NCBI RefSeq assembly: GCF_007744675.1
Contig: NZ_CP036269.1
Location: 7,075,917-7,139,916 of the forward strand
Direction: 5' to 3'
Origin: Gimesia alba
GTDB lineage: Bacteria; Planctomycetota; Planctomycetia; Planctomycetales; Planctomycetaceae
Length of the DNA stretch: 64,000 nucleotides
Shown: positions 19,156-28,600 of the stretch, one piece after another
Layout of the letters: the number at the start of each line of letters is the position of its first letter
Position numbering within the stretch: the first letter of the stretch is position 1
The notes under the pieces: generated by a model
The model's input: only the letters and a program-made list of their open reading frames with translations
What the model was told of the DNA's origin: nothing
The model's database searches: none
Program-made: the position numbers and the translations under genes

Positions 19156-19384
19156 TTGTCGAAGACAACAGGAAACTGAGGGAGCACGCATCTGATTCAA
19201 AATGAATTTTCCTACTCGATTGAAACAATCGTGTAATTCACACTCACAGCCTCATTGTTCGATTACACTGTCAATTTCCTGCTCGCTGCGCTCGGCCCGG
19301 ATTCTATCCGGGCTCACCCGCAGTTTCGTGTTTTTCGTGGTAGCAAAAATTCTTCAAAAAATTCGTGCAGACAACTGGAACGGT

Positions 19385-19894
19385 TTATTTCTTTTCTGCG
19401 TCCGCGGGCTTGGCACCGCCGGAGGATTGTTCCATCAACTTCATCTGCTTGTCCTTCAACGCTTGGAGGTTCTTTTTTAAGATGCGTCGGATACCGCCAA
19501 CAGTGTCACCTTCTTTAAGCGTATCGAATGAAACCACCATCTCGTGCTCATCGACGAGCACCCGCAAGTCGTAGGTCTTGAAGATGCCATTCCAGCGATA
19601 ATGATGTTGTCGCAGGATCGCCCCTGATTCATCAATTTCTTCGGAAGGTGTCCCCTGTTTGAACTCTTGAAACTCGGTAAACGGGAACTCCGCGACTTCA
19701 CCGGCCTCTGCCATCGCTGCTTCCATGCTGTTTACCGTATTGGCCTGTGATGATTTCGCACGCCATTCATACAACACGATGGCCAGCAAAATCCCAATAA
19801 AGATCCAGGAAACGATACGACGTTGCGCGCTGACCTTTTTTTTCGGTTTCGGAGCTGGTTCGGGAGCCTCGGCTGCTTCAGGGGTCGAGTTCAT
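19385..19894 (-). CDS. Single-pass membrane protein of unknown function
   Basis: 169 residues, not recognised. Residues 1-25 are Pro/Glu/Lys-rich and cytoplasmic-looking, a membrane helix lies at about 27-44 (IVSWIFIGILLAIVLYEW), and the rest is a soluble domain facing outward. That domain has a GTPSEEI-like start and FKTYDLRVLVDEHEMVVSF beta strands, followed by a basic helix and a Lys-rich tail. The overall look is of a planctomycete-specific envelope protein. It is followed by repeats and preceded by the leftward ispD gene region; no operon partner is evident. Confidence 0.6.
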   Translation of the reverse strand: MNSTPEAAEAPEPAPKPKKKVSAQRRIVSWIFIGILLAIVLYEWRAKSSQANTVNSMEAAMAEAGEVAEFPFTEFQEFKQGTPSEEIDESGAILRQHHYRWNGIFKTYDLRVLVDEHEMVVSFDTLKEGDTVGGIRRILKKNLQALKDKQMKLMEQSSGGAKPADAEKK

Positions 19895-20068
19895 GGTTGC
19901 TTCCTTTAGATGGAGAAGTGTCTGGTATCGGGAACAGGACGAATATCAGAAGCTGTCTTTCGCGATTCTCTCCTGAAGAGAGGACAAGTCAGTCTAACCA
20001 ATCCGTGGCTGCACCTCAAACTGAAGGTACAGAATTTCCCCACGCTTCACCGAACTCTCATGATTTGC

Positions 20069-20839
20069 TTAAAGAATTCCGTGCGGCTCTTCATCGGCAA
20101 AGGGATGCAGCGCCTGAATGCCCTTTGGTTTCGGCAAGGCGTTCACCAATGCTTCGGCCATCCGGAAGTCGGCGGCTGTCGTGATCTTCTGATTAAGGGG
20201 CGAGCCTTCGACAATTTTTACCGGATGCCCCAGATTTTCGATCAATTGGGCTTCATCAGTGGCTTGAACATCGCCACGTTGTGCATAGGCGTCCAGCAAC
20301 AACTGGCGTTTGAAGACCTGGGGTGTCTGAGCCGCCCAGAGATCCGTGCGGTCGACCGTTTCCACAATCTGCCGGTCTTTGTCGGCCCGTTTGAGCGTAC
20401 TGGAAACACGGACAGCGGGAATCACCGCGTCATGTTTTTCCGCTGCAGTGAAAATTTCACCCACCCATTTATCGGTGATCAAAGGCCGGGCCGCATCGTG
20501 AATGGCAACATAATCAATGTCCGCTTTGACTCGCGCCAAGGCATTCTGAACCGAATCAGCGCGTTCCTGACCGCCGGCCACGATTTCGATTTCCATAAAT
20601 GCCAGATTCGGTCGGAACTTCTGCTTGAACCATTCGATATCTTCTTCCGCAACCGAAATGATCAACTGCTTCACATCTTCGCGATTCGAGAAGATTTCCG
20701 CCGACCGCACCCAGACCGCACGCCCTTTCAGATCCATGAACGGTTTTTTCTGGGGTCCAGCCCCCAGAATATCAGCTCCCTTCGATCGAAACCGCGTACT
20801 TTTGCCGGCTGCTGCCAGAATCACTGCAAAGCTCGCCAC
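20069..20839 (-). CDS. ispD: 2-C-methyl-D-erythritol 4-phosphate cytidylyltransferase
   Basis: 256 residues from GTG 20839, which has GGAGAGG about eight bases upstream; a longer open frame upstream adds residues outside the family. Family features are the CTP-binding AVILAAAGKSTRF, KKPFMDLKGR, GGQERADSVQNAL, the YVAIHDAARP segment and WAAQTPQVF. IspD joins CTP to methylerythritol phosphate in the non-mevalonate isoprenoid route, which would feed hpnE-type lipid synthesis. The basic loop after the first strand (RSKGADILGAGPQ) is longer than usual. The gene stands alone on the minus strand. Confidence 0.92.
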   Translation of the reverse strand: MASFAVILAAAGKSTRFRSKGADILGAGPQKKPFMDLKGRAVWVRSAEIFSNREDVKQLIISVAEEDIEWFKQKFRPNLAFMEIEIVAGGQERADSVQNALARVKADIDYVAIHDAARPLITDKWVGEIFTAAEKHDAVIPAVRVSSTLKRADKDRQIVETVDRTDLWAAQTPQVFKRQLLLDAYAQRGDVQATDEAQLIENLGHPVKIVEGSPLNQKITTAADFRMAEALVNALPKPKGIQALHPFADEEPHGIL

Positions 20840-21270
20840 TGTGTTTTCCTCTCCATTGAAGATACTGCTCAAGACTGTCCTTTTCTGAAGTTTAACAAGC
20901 GGGAATTCGTCATCCAATAGTAGACCCACTCGGATTCTGCCGAGATGCGCATGAAAGCCCCACACCTGAAATCTACGTGTTGCTTTCTGTTGATAAAAAT
21001 CAACGTGCACCACGTTTGATGTCTTTTCGCCACATCCCTTTCGAGAATCTCAGCCTGTCGGCGATGACTTTGTTTTACACAAGCCTTTACAAAACAACAA
21101 CTTATTCACAGCACGTCTGAAAACCTTAACAAGTTGGCACTCCATTTGTTTAAAAACAGAAGCACTTCGTTAAACGGAGACACAGGACAGATCCTTCTCT
21201 GTTTTCTGTGACTGCCGATTTTTCAATCCAGAGAATTCACTTTTTGTATTTTGAAATAGAGAAAGCCACT
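20840..21270. other. Intergenic region between divergent ispD and sigma-54 activator
   Basis: About 430 bases holding both promoters. A sigma-54-like site at 21134-21150 is listed separately. No other structure was noticed. Confidence 0.5.
21134..21150 (+). promoter_or_regulatory. Possible sigma-54 promoter (-24/-12)
   Basis: TTGGCACTCCATTTGTT matches the consensus TTGGCACGNNNNTTGCW at the -24 GG and the spacing. It has T instead of C in the -12 GC pair and T instead of G after GGCAC. It lies about 120 bases before the start of a sigma-54 activator gene, so autoregulation is possible. Confidence 0.3.
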
Positions 21271-22770
21271 ATGGAACTTCCCACACTGATTCTGGTAACA
21301 CACGACACCGTGCTTCAGCAGCAGATCCTTGCTCATTTCAAAAAAACATTCCACCTGATCCTGTGTAATACCCTGGAAGATTGCCACAGGCATTGCCGCG
21401 AGCAAACCATCGATTCGGTACTCGTCGATCTACGGTTTCTGATTTCCGGCGGTCACCAGGAAGACCAGCTGCTGGAACTGATTCAGAATACCGTGCCAGA
21501 TGCAGAGCTGATCATGCTGACGGAAGAAGAGTGTCCGGAAATTCTGGAACGCCGTGCCGCCTGCAGCAAGATCCTGCATATCAAAGGTTTTGCCAGTGAA
21601 GCAGAACTGCTGCTGGAAATTGATTCCTGCCTGAATCCCGATGAAGAAGTTGTGGTTTCGAAATCACTCGCTATGAACTCGACTCAAAGTGGTACATCCG
21701 GAGGATCCTCTATGGGAAGTAAACTCCCCACTCACCTGCCTGTGGAACCGAAGACAGAACGAAACGTTCCCGAGCCAGCCAATTCGCATGCCATCACTCG
21801 TCGCTTCGAAACAAACTCGCATGAGATGAAACTCATGTTGAATGAACTGGAAATTGCCGCCCAACACGATGTGACCGTATTGTTGATTGGTGAAACCGGA
21901 GCCGGTAAAACGTATCTCTCGCGATTGATTCACGATGTCTCTCCGCGTCGCAATGAACCGTTTTTGAATGTTGCCTGTGGTGCGTTGCCGAACGATTTGA
22001 TTGAAAGTGAACTGTTCGGCCATGTGCGGGGTGCTTTTACGAGTGCTCATGCCGACAAAGATGGTAAATTTCTAGCGGCGGGTCGCGGGACAATTCTGCT
22101 TGACGAAATCGACGTTTTAGGACCAGAACAGCAGGTCAAACTGTTGCGAGTCATTGAAACGGGAGAGTTTGAACCGATCGGCTCGAATAAGACGCACGTC
22201 AATCAGGCCCGTCTGGTCGTCGCCAGTAACATGGATCTGCAACCTCTGGTTGAGCAAGGTAAATTCCGACCTGACCTTTACTATCGATTGAATATGCTGA
22301 AATTCGATGTGCTGCCGTTAAGAAGACGTAAAGCAGATATCATTACGCTGGCGAATGATTTCGTACGGCAGATGTCAACGAAACACAAAATCGTGATTGA
22401 TCGGATTGACGAAGAATTCATGGAAGCCCTGCATTCCTACCCCTGGCCGGGCAACGTGCGTGAGCTGGAAAACGTGATCCGCCGGGCCGTCATTTACTGC
22501 CGCGAAGGTGTGTTACGGAAAGAGAATCTCCCGTCGCATATTCTGATGGGACAAGTCGGCCCGACCAATGATCCGTCGGTCGTTCTCGGTCATGCCAAAA
22601 ACGATTCCGAACGTTTGGGAGACCAGGTCGCGGTCACGGAAAAAGAGTTGATTGAACAGGCTCTGTTCAAAAACAACTACAGCCGTACGAACACGGCGAA
22701 AACACTGGGCATCAGCCGCGTGACGCTGTACAACAAAATGAAGAAGTACGGTATGAATACGAAAAAATGA
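21271..22770 (+). CDS. Sigma-54-dependent response-regulator-like activator
   Basis: 499 residues from ATG 21271, preceded by AGAGAAAG. Residues 1-120 look like a receiver domain: Asp12 near the N-terminus, Asp53 in SVLVDLRFL as possible phospho-acceptor, Thr84 and Lys105 at the expected later positions. A linker of 60 residues leads to the AAA+ domain with Walker A GETGAGKT (207-214), the sigma-54 loop GAFTSA, and a DEIDVLG Walker B. A Fis-type helix-turn-helix closes it (AKTLGISRVTLYNKMKKYG). No sensor kinase is adjacent, so it is an orphan. An upstream GTG would add 21 residues but has no better ribosome site. Confidence 0.88.
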   Translation: MELPTLILVTHDTVLQQQILAHFKKTFHLILCNTLEDCHRHCREQTIDSVLVDLRFLISGGHQEDQLLELIQNTVPDAELIMLTEEECPEILERRAACSKILHIKGFASEAELLLEIDSCLNPDEEVVVSKSLAMNSTQSGTSGGSSMGSKLPTHLPVEPKTERNVPEPANSHAITRRFETNSHEMKLMLNELEIAAQHDVTVLLIGETGAGKTYLSRLIHDVSPRRNEPFLNVACGALPNDLIESELFGHVRGAFTSAHADKDGKFLAAGRGTILLDEIDVLGPEQQVKLLRVIETGEFEPIGSNKTHVNQARLVVASNMDLQPLVEQGKFRPDLYYRLNMLKFDVLPLRRRKADIITLANDFVRQMSTKHKIVIDRIDEEFMEALHSYPWPGNVRELENVIRRAVIYCREGVLRKENLPSHILMGQVGPTNDPSVVLGHAKNDSERLGDQVAVTEKELIEQALFKNNYSRTNTAKTLGISRVTLYNKMKKYGMNTKK

Positions 22771-22793
22771 TGGCACCCAGAGAGTGCCATCAT
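22761..22793 (-). terminator. Terminator of the leftward VOC gene
   Basis: Perfect 10-base stem ATGATGGCAC (22767-22776) with GTGCCATCAT (22784-22793). Read leftward it is followed by six T. It overlaps the stop codon of the rightward sigma-54 activator. Confidence 0.75.
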
Positions 22794-22823
22794 GGATTCA
22801 GCGTTGATTCGAACGGGATCGGT

Positions 22824-23396
22824 CTACTTCTTGGGACCGACCAGTTCAATCAGGTTCCCGTCAGGATCACGCAACAGCGTCAGATAGATGCCTTTCGGGA
22901 ATCCTTCCGGCAATGCGATCGGACCTTTGGCAATCGGTTTCACTCCGTAGGCCTTGGCCCGCTCCAAAGCGGCGGTCGTATCTTTCACATAGATCGTCAG
23001 ATAACTCACTCCCAACGAAGAGTGGATAAAGGAATTATCGACCTTCTTGCCAGGCGCGTCTTTAAACTGCATCAATTTGACATTCGTGGCGGTGCTGTCG
23101 TTTTCCAGTACCAGCGGATAAACCTTGAATGCCAGATTATCAGACAGCCCTGAGTCTCCTCCCATTGCCGGAGTCACCTCAAACGGCTCACGTTCTTTTA
23201 AGCCCAATGCATTTTTATAAAAGTTAAGCGACTTATCCAAGTCGCTGACCACGATTCCAAAATCGACGGTTGACTTCGCAAATTCCGCATCGGGTACAGT
23301 TTTGCTGTTGGCGGCCCATGCAGCTAACCCACTCACGGCCAATACAATCAAAGTCGTACAGATCAGCTCGCGATTGACAAAACTGGAATTCTTCAT
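22824..23396 (-). CDS. Exported VOC (glyoxalase/bleomycin resistance fold) protein
   Basis: 190 residues from the ATG at 23396, which has AGGAG eight bases upstream. A signal peptide (hydrophobic ICTTLIVLAVSGLAAWA) is followed by one VOC unit pair: VDFGIVVSDLDKSLNFYKNALGL and YLTIYVKDTTAALERAKAYGV, ending with LLRDPDGNLIELVGP. The metal-ligand glutamate of that last segment is present. VOC enzymes include glyoxalases, dioxygenases and resistance proteins; an exported one is unusual and its substrate is unknown. It has its own terminator and divergent neighbour. Confidence 0.8.
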   Translation of the reverse strand: MKNSSFVNRELICTTLIVLAVSGLAAWAANSKTVPDAEFAKSTVDFGIVVSDLDKSLNFYKNALGLKEREPFEVTPAMGGDSGLSDNLAFKVYPLVLENDSTATNVKLMQFKDAPGKKVDNSFIHSSLGVSYLTIYVKDTTAALERAKAYGVKPIAKGPIALPEGFPKGIYLTLLRDPDGNLIELVGPKK

Positions 23397-23729
23397 TGAG
23401 TGACTCCTGAAGGAAATAACAAAAAAGCAGACATCATTCACAAGACGGCTTGATTCACATCAGGCTACTTTGATCAGATTCAGACCTCAAGCCGACCTGA
23501 CCTGTTTCTCCAAAACTATTTAAAATCCCGACTTAGTTCCCAAATTGATCTTGTGATTTTGAGTGAAACTGATCGTGACGTTTTTGTCCAACTGGTAATC
23601 AGCGACCGCATGATGGCTGGAGAAATCACACTGACTTCAGTTTTTTCTTTGATCACTCTCAGGAAGATGCTATAACGACTAAACACAACCTGCCTGAGTT
23701 TATTTACATCATATTTAAGAGGAGACAAG
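23397..23729. other. Intergenic region between divergent genes
   Basis: 333 bases; promoters for the VOC gene and the PD40 pair. No motif or gene recognised. Confidence 0.5.
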
Positions 23730-24662
23730 ATGAAACCGGCCCTGAATATCAGCCTCTGTTGTCTGATCTGTTTCACAATTTTCAATAACGTCAACCCGCA
23801 GGTAGTCGCCGATGAAAAACCGGCATTAAAACGAACCCGGTTTCACATTGCAACGCCGGAGGGTAAAGAGCCCAAGGTCTTTTACTTTGCGGAAGACTAT
23901 TACAATACTGGCTCTCCCGCCTTCTCAGCCGATGGAACCAAGCTTGCCTTTGATGGCTGGAAATCGCAGGAGGGAGAGTCATTCTCCAATTCTCAAATCA
24001 TGGTCGTCAATGCGGATGGCACCGACTTCAAAGTTCTGGGACCGGGTGCCATGCCCAGCTGGTCGCCGGGCGGTAATCGCATCGCGTTCTCTCAATCTTC
24101 TCCTTATGGCGTAGCCATGATGAACGCCGACGGTTCCAACCGACAAATGATTGAAGAACGTGGCTGGGGCGCCCAGTGGTCACCGGATGGCAAAAAAATC
24201 GCCTATAGCGCTCGGACTGGTAGCGGAACGAATCTTCGGGTCTACGATTTAATTGAAGACACAAAAACCGATCTGTTCCCGGAAGGTGAATGCCCCTACT
24301 CCAGCCTGTACTGGAACATGACCTGGTCTCCTGACAGTAACTGGCTCTGCTTCAAAGGACGCCGAACCGACAATCGAACCTACGATGTCGCGACCATCAA
24401 TGCCAACGGCATGAAGGAAGGTTATAAGGTTCATTTTAACGATAAAGCCGCCCCCTATGCCGACTTTGCCTGGCATCCTCAGGGAGAGATGATTGTCTTC
24501 TGCCCGGCTTCCAAGCCACGTCAATTACACCAATTCAATCCCGCTGAAGACAAAGCCCCCGAACCGATTGAGATCAAAATCGACGGCTACATCAACGGGG
24601 ACGTCAGCTTCACTCCCGATGGCCAGCACCTGCTGTTCAATATGCGTGACAAACAAGATTAA
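23730..24662 (+). CDS. Exported TolB-like PD40 beta-propeller protein (copy 1)
   Basis: 310 residues with a signal peptide (ISLCCLICFTIFNNV, cleavage near VVADE). The mature part is made of PD40/WD40-like blades, each with the mark W/F-SPDG-K-I/L-A: FSADGTKLAFDGW, WSPGGNRIAF, WSPDGKKIAY, WSPDSNWLCFKG, FTPDGQHLLF. The family resembles the TolB propeller and similar proteins that bind partners or glycans outside the cytoplasm. GAGGAG lies seven bases before the ATG. The next gene, 38 bases downstream, is a close copy, so the two are probably co-transcribed. Confidence 0.8.
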   Translation: MKPALNISLCCLICFTIFNNVNPQVVADEKPALKRTRFHIATPEGKEPKVFYFAEDYYNTGSPAFSADGTKLAFDGWKSQEGESFSNSQIMVVNADGTDFKVLGPGAMPSWSPGGNRIAFSQSSPYGVAMMNADGSNRQMIEERGWGAQWSPDGKKIAYSARTGSGTNLRVYDLIEDTKTDLFPEGECPYSSLYWNMTWSPDSNWLCFKGRRTDNRTYDVATINANGMKEGYKVHFNDKAAPYADFAWHPQGEMIVFCPASKPRQLHQFNPAEDKAPEPIEIKIDGYINGDVSFTPDGQHLLFNMRDKQD

Positions 24663-24700
24663 CAGCAGGGCAACCGCCACAGTACCTGAGATCTGGATTG

Positions 24701-25636
24701 ATGATGAATACGCTCACCAAAATCGTCCCGGCCCTACTTGCCGGTTTTCTTTGTACCTGTCTCTCGCTTTCGCAGTCCATCGCAGACGAGCCGCAAAAGG
24801 TGAATCGAATCCGGTTTTACAAAGCGACTCTGGAAGGCGAACATCCCGAACTTTATCTGACAGCAGAAGACTACCACCAGGTGGGTTCCCCGGATTTCAC
24901 AGCGGACGGAACGAAACTCGCCTTTGATGGCTGGAAAATACAGGAGGGAGAAAAATTTGCCAGCGTGCAGATTCTCATCGCCAACGCGGATGGCAGTGAT
25001 CTCAAAGTTTTAGGCTCGGGCGCCATGCCCAACTGGTCGCCGGGAGGAAAGCGAATCGTCTTCTCGCAACCTAAGCCAGCCGGCATCGTCATCATGAACG
25101 CCGACGGAACGAATCGTAAAATGATCGACCCCAGAGGCTGGGGTGCCCAGTGGTCACCGGATGGTAGAAAGATCGCCTACCGAATTCTCAGCGGCGGCAG
25201 AGCCACCATCCTGGTTTATGATCTGATTGAAGACAAGAAAACCGAGCTCTTTCCCGCCGGCGAAAGCCCTTACACCAGTCTGTTCTGGAATATGACCTGG
25301 TCACCTGACAGTAACTGGCTCTGCTTCAAGGGCCGCAAGGCATCCGACAAAACGCACGACGTCGCCACCATCAGTGTCAACGGCATACAGGCAGGCTATA
25401 AGGTGCATTATAACAACAAACGGGCTCCCTATGACGACTTTGCCTGGCATCCCCAGGGAGACCTGATCGTGTTCTGCCCGCAGACCGAACCGCGCCGATT
25501 ACACAAGTTTAACCCCGCCGAAGACAAAGCCCCCGAACCGATCGACATCAAAGTCCACGGCAGAATTACCGGCGGTGTCTGCTTCACCCCCGACGGACAG
25601 TATCTGGTGTTCAACGTGAAGGGCGAGGGAGAGTAG
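24701..25636 (+). CDS. Exported TolB-like PD40 beta-propeller protein (copy 2)
   Basis: 311 residues, a tandem duplicate of the preceding gene. Shared long identical runs include FDGWK, GAMP-WSPGG, RGWGAQWSPDG, NMTWSPDSNWLCFKG and PAEDKAPEPI. The signal peptides and the ligand-facing loops differ more than the blades. Start at ATG 24701 (a second ATG follows directly). Its 3' end overlaps the convergent BlaR-like gene by 26 bases. Function unknown; likely periplasmic binding or scaffold protein. Confidence 0.8.
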   Translation: MMNTLTKIVPALLAGFLCTCLSLSQSIADEPQKVNRIRFYKATLEGEHPELYLTAEDYHQVGSPDFTADGTKLAFDGWKIQEGEKFASVQILIANADGSDLKVLGSGAMPNWSPGGKRIVFSQPKPAGIVIMNADGTNRKMIDPRGWGAQWSPDGRKIAYRILSGGRATILVYDLIEDKKTELFPAGESPYTSLFWNMTWSPDSNWLCFKGRKASDKTHDVATISVNGIQAGYKVHYNNKRAPYDDFAWHPQGDLIVFCPQTEPRRLHKFNPAEDKAPEPIDIKVHGRITGGVCFTPDGQYLVFNVKGEGE

Positions 25637-28600
25637 CCGGCTGTTTAACTGCATCAGAAACTTTCAACACCGATGGTGTAACCAGCAGAAAACAACGTTT
25701 GTTTTTTTTAGGAAAACTCAGTTGAGTCTGACGGACCCATTGCTGGAACAGGAATGCCGATTCTTTATCTGTGATATGATCAGTCACATCGATCAATACG
25801 GATTTTCCCTTGGGAATGATCGCCGTGTTGATCTGAGAGAGCGCATCCAGTGCATCTTTGGCATTGATGATATACGAAAGCCGAACTGTTTGATATTGCA
25901 GTAACTCCGGTCGTACTTGAACGCGATATTGTGGTTTTTCGTCAGGTGGAGGCTCACCAAATAGACTCAGTTCTGTGGACTGTCCATTGAATAGCGTGAG
26001 CTTAGACAGTTGCAAACGATTCACGCCTTTCTTTTGTTCCCACATCTGTTTCATTGATGCGACCTGCTTTGAATTCAGCACGATGCCGTGATTGGTGTTG
26101 TGTGCCTGCAACTGCTGTAATAATTTTCGGTCCTCATAGGATTGAGACAGATCCCACTCTTTGAGCCATGCCTGCATATCATCTACAACAACAACTTGCA
26201 TATTCAACTGCAACATCTTTTCCTGAACAGCCCTGAGCTTCATCAGTAACTCAGCCAGTTGCTCATGCCCTTCCCGCGTATGCCGCACGACCAGTGCCAG
26301 CATTTTGGGATAAGGCATGATCGAACTATAGTCTTCCCTGGATTCGTCCCAGGCATCCGACGTGACATTCTGTTTGATCAATTCGATCAATGGTTCAAAC
26401 CGCGGTTCCGGCACCGGTGGGGCTGTGTCGGGCTTCTTGCCCGGGATGGAAAGCTTACGTGGAACGGGGACCACCAAATCGGCAACCGGATAGACCTCAG
26501 TAACCAGCTTCTTCTTAAAGTTCGATTCATCAAGCTGAATCCATCCCGTTAGGCCAGCGTCGCTGTTGACGCCCACGCCGTGCAGCACTTGACCCGTTTC
26601 AACGGGCTGCACCTTTTCCAGCTGGAACATGACTAATAGCACGTTCGGTTCCTCCGTGCCCTGTTGCAGATCTAAGCCGCCTACCAGCAAAATCTGTCCC
26701 GGTTTCATCAGGCTGGCAGCATTAAAACGGCGTTCAACAACTAATGGCACCTCAATTTCCTGTTCCTCACCGATTTTTAGATCGAGTACTTTCTGTTTTT
26801 TCAGACCGCCGATTTCAGAATATGCGATCTGATATTCCAGCATCCCCCGTTGATTGATCCCCTTCCTCTCGGAATAGGTCACATTCATATCAAGGCCGAC
26901 ATCCGCATTGACGACGGAAAATTGCTGTCCGCGCCCCTTAAATTTCGACTTAAACTCAGAACGTTTTTTCGTTTCTATTTGAACAGACTGTCCGTCCATG
27001 AACCTGACCTGTGGAGCCGACAATAGCTGGCTGCGCGATGATGACTGTATCATTTGTTGAATTTCATGAAAGCGTTTTTGATCCAGTACTTCGCAAACCA
27101 GAGAAGTCCGACTGACCGTTTCAGGCCCCACGGAAACAAGTTCACCCGGCTTCGCTCCTTCAGTAGCCGGAACCTGCTTCACCTGAAACACTTTCGTATT
27201 CTTCCGTTTCGAGCTGATCTGGTCCAGCAGGCTGCGTGGAACCGCAATCAATTTCGTTTTCAGTTCTAATGGCGAGATTTCTTCGGGTTTCAGGTCTGCC
27301 AACGCCTGTTCAACTTGCCGGTGATATAGTTCATCCTTCGCCCACACAATCAGGTGGTCATTCCGAATACAACTTCCACCATAGATTACGATCTTGTATT
27401 TCTTTCGCTCATCCTTTAGTGGCACTTGAACTGTTTCAAAAAAGAATGGTGCTCCAGGACTAGAAGCTGGTTTCTGATTTGCAGCCCAGATCTCTCTGAT
27501 TTTCAAAATCTGTGAATTGAGTTTTTTTTCTAAAACCAATTCCGCTTCCACAGCCCCCACCGCCTGACGGGTCTGTTCGAGCAACTCCTTAATCGGATAA
27601 ACACGAATACTCACCGAACGAGAAACCCAATCGCGCATATCAATCTCTGGCGAGAGATAAGGAAGATCGGTTGAATACATATCTCGGAAACGTTCATTCA
27701 AATTTACGACATGTTTCAGCTCATCATAAAAAGGCAGCGACTGGATTGGCCCCGTTTCCGGCTGCTGGCTGAGCTCAGTACTCTCGGTTTTCTCTGTCAC
27801 CAACGTTTTATCTATCGCCCGTAACCTTTCAGGCGGGTCGGCAGCCGTCACGACAAACGCGGCGCCGGGCAGCACGATCGCTGACAGCATGACGAACACC
27901 AGCCAGCACCACCAGGGGGTTCGTTTTTGACATCCTTGTCCCAGTTTCATAATTCGCTCCAGACGTTTTGAGGTAATTTCCACCGGACGCACGCCCGGCA
28001 CAACGGGTACCGTGTTAAGGGTCTGCTTTAGCTCCAATACTTCCAGCAGACATTTTGCATATACTCGTGGATCACAGTTCAATCCGGCCAGCACTTCTTC
28101 ATCGCAACACTGTTCGATTTCCAGCTTCAACCGGCGGCCCGTGAACCAGACCAGCGGATGAAACCACCAGACTACCGACGTTAATAATTGGAACAGTCCA
28201 AACCACAGGTCGCCGCGGCGAATGTGAATCAGTTCGTGTGCCAGGATCGGTTCGAGATCTTTTATGGTCCGCGCGTGGGTGATTGCCGTGGGCAAAACAA
28301 TCAGCGGATAAAACAGGCCAATCACCGCTGGCCCGAGGCGACTGTTCGTGACTAACAATCTGACGCGGCGTTTTAATTGCAGTTCATCACATAATCGTGC
28401 GAGCAGCGTTTCCAGTTCCGGGTGCGCCTGCGTTCCCGATCGCCGTAACATGATCCAGCAGCGTCCATAGCGAACGCCCATTACAGTCAAGATCAGAGCC
28501 GCGATGCCCAACCAGAGGCACAATAAAACAGGGAAGAAAGTCCAGGCAGATGTGTGTATTTCAGGTTTTTGATTTTCGCTTGCGTTAAGAACGGTGGTTG

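Larger units (their letters stand above)
18847..19384. other. Intergenic region: ilvD terminator and dispersed repeats
   Basis: Contains the ilvD terminator, copy 2 of the 140-bp repeat (18958-19101), a palindrome at 19135-19155 and another at 19294-19313. No gene is seen. Confidence 0.6.

Noticed and set aside
13981-19313. Possible CRISPR array from recurring palindromes
   Set aside because: Copies are few, widely spaced and lack regular spacers; they behave as dispersed intergenic repeats.
19910-20920. Long + strand open frame opposite ispD
   Set aside because: Covers ispD on the opposite strand; ispD has full family motifs and a ribosome site.
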